Shown here piece by piece: positions 63,543 to 64,000 of a DNA stretch of 64,000 bases. The position numbers were made by a program, and so were the translations under genes. The stretch's first letter is position 1. Every line of letters starts with the position of its first letter. The notes under the pieces are model-generated. The model saw only the letters and a list, made by a program, of their open reading frames with translations, had not been told where the DNA came from and ran no database searches. The stretch comes from Balneolales bacterium (GTDB lineage: Bacteria > Bacteroidota > Rhodothermia > Balneolales > Natronogracilivirgulaceae): positions 1 through 64,000 of the forward strand of contig SLNO01000047.1 in assembly GCA_007132975.1 (NCBI GenBank), written 5' to 3'.

Positions 63543-64000
63543 CTACAGATAAAAGAATACGCCCGGGTTGATGAGTTTTCTGGAAATTCCTTTTGCAATC
63601 GCTTCGGACCGGGAGTTGACCTGAAGCTTTCGATAAATGTTGCGGATGTGGTAGCGTACACCATCGACCGACAGAAATATCTCTTTGCCAATGGTGTGAT
63701 ATGAAACACCCGTGGCAAGTTTTTCGAGAATCTGGTGCTCCCTCTCCGTGAGGTGTTCCTGATTGTCGCCCTGATGGAAGCTGCGGATCACCTTGTTGGC
63801 GATATTGGGTGTGATCGGGGATCCTCCGTCTATGGCGTCACGAATAGCGGCTATAAGTCCTTCCGGACTTACTTTTTTCTCCAGATAACCCATAGCGCCA
63901 GCTTTAAGCGCATCAAAGATGTGCTGGTCGTCATCAAACACACTCGCCATGATCACGATCACATCCGGGTAGTGTTTTTTGACATATCGGACCCCTTCTA
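63543..64000 (-). CDS. LuxR/NarL-type response regulator, 5' end outside window
   Basis: A partial gene: the frame stays open past the window edge (EGVRYVKKHYPDVIVIMASVFDDDQ), so the N-terminal part of the receiver domain with the phosphorylated aspartate is not seen. The track's M start is a GTG within the receiver. Visible: the end of the receiver domain (AGAMGYLEKKVSPEGLIAAIRDAIDGG, with the switch lysine) and a LuxR-type helix-turn-helix, LTEREHQILEKLATGVSYHTIGKEIFLSVDGVRYHIRNIYRKL. It would activate or repress genes after phosphorylation by a histidine kinase that is not in the window. Confidence 0.92.
   Translation of the reverse strand, partial: EGVRYVKKHYPDVIVIMASVFDDDQHIFDALKAGAMGYLEKKVSPEGLIAAIRDAIDGGSPITPNIANKVIRSFHQGDNQEHLTEREHQILEKLATGVSYHTIGKEIFLSVDGVRYHIRNIYRKLQVNSRSEAIAKGISRKLINPGVFFYL

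Noticed and set aside
1-64000. tRNA or rRNA genes
   Set aside because: No stretch with a convincing cloverleaf, TTCRA-type T-loop outside CDSs, or rRNA-like conserved blocks was seen; a tRNAscan-SE run would settle it.

Overview
The window reads as a chromosomal segment of a mid-GC member of the Bacteroidota / Balneolota-Rhodothermota group. This is inferred from an ECF sigma + FecR + STN cassette, a FadL-type porin beside an SGNH lipoprotein, the secreted family usually mis-annotated as asparagine synthetase B, several S9 peptidases, LuxE/LuxC homologues, and many start codons without a strong Shine-Dalgarno sequence. I found no rRNA, tRNA, CRISPR array, phage or intact transposon. The segment is mostly housekeeping and secretory genes, with a few accessory spots.

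Layout. 0-9 kb: secreted EreA/ChaN-like protein, two tandem ~100-bp repeats (family R), GH3 beta-glucosidase, an N-terminally truncated amidohydrolase pseudogene, SLC13-type permease, TRIC-type channel and MgtE. 9-19 kb: a 1041-aa membrane-anchored protein of unknown function, a SatD-like protein with a small membrane protein, a beta-lactamase-fold hydrolase, DoxX, a methyltransferase, a 48-aa membrane ORF missing from the ORF track, BrnQ and an ATP-grasp enzyme. 19-26 kb, minus strand: CrtC-like lipocalin, SGNH lipoprotein, FadL porin, and the cassette ECF sigma - FecR - (repeat R5) - STN-only protein - O-methyltransferase, with no TonB receptor. 26-36 kb: Maf, TPR protein with its secreted partner, MazG, RraB-like protein, citrate synthase with a GH3-type acyl-adenylating enzyme, and a degenerate AAA/DUF4143 protein. 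36-40 kb: LeuS and an SDR. 40-56 kb: one long minus-strand run in the order VOC dioxygenase, esterase, TPP enzyme, aldehyde dehydrogenase, agmatine deiminase, rhodanese, GatB, thioredoxin-fold lipoprotein, TpiA, PurD, beta-propeller, LuxE, LuxC. 56-64 kb: repeat R3, an S9 peptidase fused to a formylglycine-generating-enzyme-like domain, endonuclease IV (its start lies in repeat R4), a VapBC-type toxin-antitoxin, another S9 peptidase and a partial LuxR-type response regulator.

The most unusual signal is repeat family R. It has five copies at four loci, each ~96-102 bp and bounded by ATGAAAT-like heptamers. Each carries two overlapping, mutually exclusive hairpins, and the stem sequence of one copy (R5) differs from the others while pairing is kept. 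All four loci lie at or just upstream of a gene start, in both orientations, which suggests a mobile or dispersed 5'-regulatory element. Other points of interest are the peptidase-FGE fusion, the receptor-less Fec cassette, the 1041-aa/SatD module, LuxE/LuxC without luciferase, in-frame tandem repeats inside enzymes, and an over-represented GGTGGATGCGG word.
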